NCBI GenBank assembly: GCA_031288305.1
Contig: JAITRP010000058.1
Span: forward strand, 1 to 48,247
Source: Zoogloeaceae bacterium
Lineage (GTDB): Bacteria; Pseudomonadota; Gammaproteobacteria; Burkholderiales; Rhodocyclaceae
Reading direction: 5' to 3'
DNA: 48,247 nucleotides
The notes beneath the pieces were generated by a model. That model ran no database searches and was not told the DNA's origin. It saw only the letters and a list, made by a program, of their open reading frames with translations. Of this stretch, positions 45,901 to 48,247 are shown piece after piece (within the stretch, counting starts at the first letter, position 1; each line of letters opens with the position of its first letter). The translations under genes were made by a program, and so were the position numbers.

Positions 45901-48088
45901 GCAGAAGGGCAAGCTCAAGTTCGGCGGCGACGCCACGCCGGAGCGCCCCGACAACCTGCCCAGCAAGGTGCGCCTGATCGACCTCTTCTCCGGCCCGGTG
46001 GCGCTGAACGCCGAGGGCGAGGCGGAAATCACCCTGGATGTGCCCGATTTCAACGGCCAGTTGCGCCTGATGGCCGTGGTCGCCGCGCCCAGCAGTTTCG
46101 GCAACGCCGAATCCAACCTCATCGTCGCCGCGCCGCTGGTGGCGGAAATTTCCACGCCGCGCTTTTTGACCATCGGCGACAGCGCCGTCGTGGCGCTGGA
46201 TCTGCACAATCTTTCCGGCGCGGCGCAGCGCCTGGAAGTGGAACTCGCCAACGCGGGCGGCTTGGTGATCGGCGAAGCCAAACGCAGCGTCGCCCTGAAA
46301 GACCAGCAAAAGACCACCCTGCGCTTTCCCCTGGCTTCGGGAAGCGCGTTCGGCCTCGTGCCCATTTCGCTCAACGTGAGCGGCAGCCTCAAGCTGAAGC
46401 GGGAATTCGCGCTTCAGGTGCAGGCCGCCACGCCCCGGCAGCAAAACCTGCGCCGCTACGCCATCGCGCCGGGAGAAAGCCTGGAGATTCGGGACGCGGA
46501 CTTGAGCGGCTTCTTGCCTTCCACGGCGGCGGGGCACCTGACGATTTCCGATACGCCGCCCTTGGACGTAAAAAGCGCGGTGCGCGGCCTCCTGGTCTAC
46601 CCCTATGGTTGTACCGAGCAGACGACCAGTACTGCCTATCCGCACGTCTTCATCGGCGAGGAAGAGGCGAAAGCTTTCGACCTGAAACCCTTCAGCCGGG
46701 ATGAGCGCGCCCAGATGCTGGAAAAGGCCATTGCCCGCCTGGGCGCGATGCAAGCGCCCAATGGCGGCTTCAGCTTGTGGGGCAATGCCGGGAATTATGA
46801 ATACTGGCTATCGGCCTATGTGAGCAACTTCCTTCTGGATGCCCGCGAGCAGAATTTCGTCGTGCCGGAGCAGATGCAGCAGCGGGCGATGGATTTTCTC
46901 CTGAAAAACCTGCAGGAAGGCGTGGCCGGACTGCCGAAGAACAGCGCGCTGGCCTACAACGAAAGCAGCATCTGGAACGATTACCGCTATAGCGGCAATG
47001 GCCGCTTCGGGGTATTGGCCTATGGCGCGTATGTGCTGGCGCGCGAAGCGAAAGCGCCGCTTTCCACCCTGCGCGAACTGTTCGATTCCCGGAGTCTTGC
47101 GCATTCGGGTCTGGCGCGGGTGCATCTGGGTTTGGCGCTGCACCTGATGGGCGATGAAAAGCGGGCGCAGACCGCGCTGGCCGAAGGCGTTGGTCAGGCG
47201 CGGCGCTTCAACCAATACTGGTGGGGCGATTACGGTTCCGACCTGCGCGACGCGGCGCTCGCCTACATGCTGCTGGAACGTCACAAGCTCAATGTGCCCG
47301 GAAAGGAAAACCTGGTGGCGCTGATCGCCTCCGAACTGGACGCGCGCGGGCGCTACGACTACACGAGCACGCAGGAAAAACTGGCCGTCTTCCTGGCGGG
47401 ACGGCAGATGCTCGCCAGCAGCGCGGACGGCGCGCCCTGGAAGCTCGATCTGACAAGGAAGGCGGGCGAAAAGGCGCTGATCCACAATGCGCCGCTGGTG
47501 CAGGCGCTGAGCGTGGCGGATGTGCGCGGCGGCTTCCGGGCGAAAAACTCCGGCGACAAGAAGCTCTATCTGGAACTGGCGCTCGAAGGCAGCCCGGCGC
47601 GGATGCCCGCCGCCCGGAGCGACGCCATGGAACTGAAGCGCAGGCTCTTCGACGCGCAGGGCAAACCCCTGGACAATCGCAGCCTCAGGACAGGCGAGAC
47701 GGTGATCGTCATGCTGGAAGTGACGCCCAGGGTGAACATCAGGAACGCCCTGGTGGTCGATCACATCCCCGCCGGTCTGGAAATCGAGAATTTCAATATC
47801 GTGCAGGGCGAGGCGATGAACGCCGTGCAGATAGAAGGCGTCGATCCCGCCGCCGCCATGCAGGGTTCGGACATCCAGCACGTCGAATTCCGCGACGACC
47901 GCTTCGCCGCCGCCCTGAGCCTCAACAGCCGCTACTACAACCGTGGCGCAAGGAGGCTCTTCTACCGCGCCAAGGCGGTCACCCCGGGCCGCTTCGTCTT
48001 CCCGCCAACCTACGCCGAAGACATGTACCGTCCCCAGGTCTATGGCCTGGCGGAAGGGCAGGGGGCGCTGACGGTGACGGACAGGTGA
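42950..48088 (+). CDS. Bacterial alpha-2-macroglobulin with thioester motif
   Basis: A 1712-residue periplasmic protease-trapping protein of the YfhM/ECAM type. Instead of a lipobox it has a hydrophobic N-terminal anchor (about residues 11-31). A series of macroglobulin-like beta domains follows, including the MG2-type GRNLYRPGETFDVSVLARD. The central alpha-2-macroglobulin domain carries ATPERPDNLPSKVRLIDLFSGPVALNAEG-like sequence. The thioester site is CTEQ with Cys1221 and Gln1224, in YPYGCTEQTTS. A helical thioester domain (LGAMQAPNGGFSLWGN) and a C-terminal receptor-like domain complete it. Length is slightly above YfhM (about 1650). In E. coli the thioester form is encoded next to PBP1C; here PBP1A is two genes away. 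Confidence 0.92.
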   Translation: MGLAKRGLGGFMTLTLAVVLAVVLGVALGYGLKNGVLTEDAAEEAVSPELEAFEEANTGPIELVELNNRDLDGSPALALTFTQPLDARQSYDEFIQVFEMPLRDQDKSNRRYYDEDEDNPRPGVKASVTASTAPADVDSEGGALVKGSWVVGENPRLLFFPHIKPETRYVVRVSPGVPARSGQKTVAESRYGILTAAVSPAYYFASKGVVLPARQNGGLPVVTVNVPEVDIQFLKVKPEQLSSFLSRVIGGRNGPVDEEDAEYYGGNPRLKGAVDNWELDRFHHLTESVYAGRFLTEQKENRRGVTFIPVEDIKELSEPGIYVVVMSQPNRFRYDHQVTYFYTSNLGLHTRLFEKGADAYVSALDKGTAIAGVEVSWLDQQGKILLQGKTDKEGRAHFAERPAEARVILARQEKQVSLIALREPALDLSEYDIGGVPGRAVSLFAYSGRNLYRPGETFDVSVLARDADGHPVPAQPIQAILKAPDGKAQFTAAWQPSDVFSGYYQQALEIPADAATGFWNLELRADPADKRPSVTYRFGVEEFLPERMKLDLSVKNAQLDKDHPFDLEVEGNYLYGAPAAGNRLLGVAQFSRNKNPLSEKLPGFEFGDANEDSARHREELPETALDDDGKAQLGINLEKVASRHSPFTARATMSLLESGGRPVIRSLERTYWPAPWLFAVRPLFAGEYAREGSLANFEVARVDAQGNFSAGVFPARLFREDRTHYWRFEDQRGWHSGYTETDELVASTTVTLPQTGRGKIAVPVRYGRYRLEINDPETGKRLAYRFYAGWSAQADESQGIRPDRVNLKLEKPAYREGETARLTITPPHAGEALVTVEGDRTLWVKRLSLPAEGATVDIPVDKSWLRHDLYVSVLVMRPGESGAKVTPARALGLVYLPLERGERKLEVKLDAPQRMLPDTPLKVKVKAPGAKGQKAQVTLSAVDVGILNITNFKTPDPFSHFFGKLRYGADQYDVYGRLIEKMAGQKGKLKFGGDATPERPDNLPSKVRLIDLFSGPVALNAEGEAEITLDVPDFNGQLRLMAVVAAPSSFGNAESNLIVAAPLVAEISTPRFLTIGDSAVVALDLHNLSGAAQRLEVELANAGGLVIGEAKRSVALKDQQKTTLRFPLASGSAFGLVPISLNVSGSLKLKREFALQVQAATPRQQNLRRYAIAPGESLEIRDADLSGFLPSTAAGHLTISDTPPLDVKSAVRGLLVYPYGCTEQTTSTAYPHVFIGEEEAKAFDLKPFSRDERAQMLEKAIARLGAMQAPNGGFSLWGNAGNYEYWLSAYVSNFLLDAREQNFVVPEQMQQRAMDFLLKNLQEGVAGLPKNSALAYNESSIWNDYRYSGNGRFGVLAYGAYVLAREAKAPLSTLRELFDSRSLAHSGLARVHLGLALHLMGDEKRAQTALAEGVGQARRFNQYWWGDYGSDLRDAALAYMLLERHKLNVPGKENLVALIASELDARGRYDYTSTQEKLAVFLAGRQMLASSADGAPWKLDLTRKAGEKALIHNAPLVQALSVADVRGGFRAKNSGDKKLYLELALEGSPARMPAARSDAMELKRRLFDAQGKPLDNRSLRTGETVIVMLEVTPRVNIRNALVVDHIPAGLEIENFNIVQGEAMNAVQIEGVDPAAAMQGSDIQHVEFRDDRFAAALSLNSRYYNRGARRLFYRAKAVTPGRFVFPPTYAEDMYRPQVYGLAEGQGALTVTDR

Positions 48089-48149
48089 TGGAACCTTGGC
48101 CGCGAACGCCCGACCGCTACGCGAGCGCAATTTTGTGCGGCCATGTCTT

Positions 48150-48167
48150 CCCCCCTGACAAGGGGGG
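48150..48167. other. GC-rich hairpin after the alpha-2-macroglobulin gene
   Basis: CCCCCCT (48150-48156) and AGGGGGG (48161-48167) around GACA. No T-tract follows, so termination is doubtful. A further G-rich run (GAGGGGGG) comes directly after. Confidence 0.5.
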
Positions 48168-48206
48168 ATTGAGGGGGGTTTGCGGCGTTTCAACTTGCTT
48201 CCTTGT

Positions 48207-48247
<41 letters not shown>

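Noticed and set aside
42881-46753. 1290-codon open frame on the minus strand
   Set aside because: Antisense shadow of the alpha-2-macroglobulin gene, with no domain and no ribosome site.

Overview
The window reads as chromosomal core DNA of a Gram-negative, probably betaproteobacterial, organism. The evidence is gene content and order: a division and cell wall (dcw) cluster without murB, an rpsU-yqeY-dnaG-rpoD block, a pilMNOPQ operon divergent from a class A penicillin-binding protein, a long basic N-terminal extension on RpoD, and a MurE with the meso-diaminopimelate motif. The DNA is GC-rich, with genes packed tightly and often overlapping. No phage, IS element, CRISPR array, rRNA or tRNA was found. 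The class assignment is an inference from memory of gene order; no database was searched.

Layout. (1) 133-6194, minus strand: a GABA catabolic operon read in the order aldehyde dehydrogenase, amino acid permease, gabT, gabD. It is preceded by a near-consensus sigma-54 promoter and an upstream perfect inverted repeat. (2) 6511-9477, minus strand: three single genes (an EamA exporter, an unknown CxxC protein and a metallo-beta-lactamase-fold hydrolase), with small palindromic repeats between and beyond them. (3) 9718-26454, minus strand: the dcw cluster, transcribed mraZ-rsmH-ftsL-ftsI-murE-murF-mraY-murD-ftsW-murG-murC-ddlB-ftsQ-ftsA-ftsZ. Most neighbours overlap by 1-14 nt. The operon ends in a strong terminator and starts behind a ~10-bp-period array of MraZ boxes. 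(4) 26867-33261, plus strand: rpsU, terminator, yqeY, dnaG, rpoD, murI. (5) 33326-38497, minus strand: pilM-N-O-P-Q, the type IV pilus alignment complex and secretin. (6) 38697-48088: a bifunctional PBP1A (plus), a DUF4139-type periplasmic protein (minus) and a membrane-anchored, thioester-containing alpha-2-macroglobulin (plus). The last ~40 bases are a homopolymeric G run that looks like a sequencing artefact.

How it fits together. Regions 3 and 6 and murI together cover D-glutamate supply, lipid II synthesis, septal and lateral wall polymerisation and possibly periplasmic defence. Region 4 couples ribosomes, priming and transcription initiation. Region 1 would take GABA into the cell and convert it through succinate semialdehyde to succinate.

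The most interesting points are the sigma-54/inverted-repeat control region of the GABA operon, the ~325-residue repeat-built basic extension of RpoD, the MraZ operator array, a palindromic element present in two intergenic copies, and the alpha-2-macroglobulin/DUF4139/PBP1A neighbourhood. I saw no clear undescribed multi-gene system.
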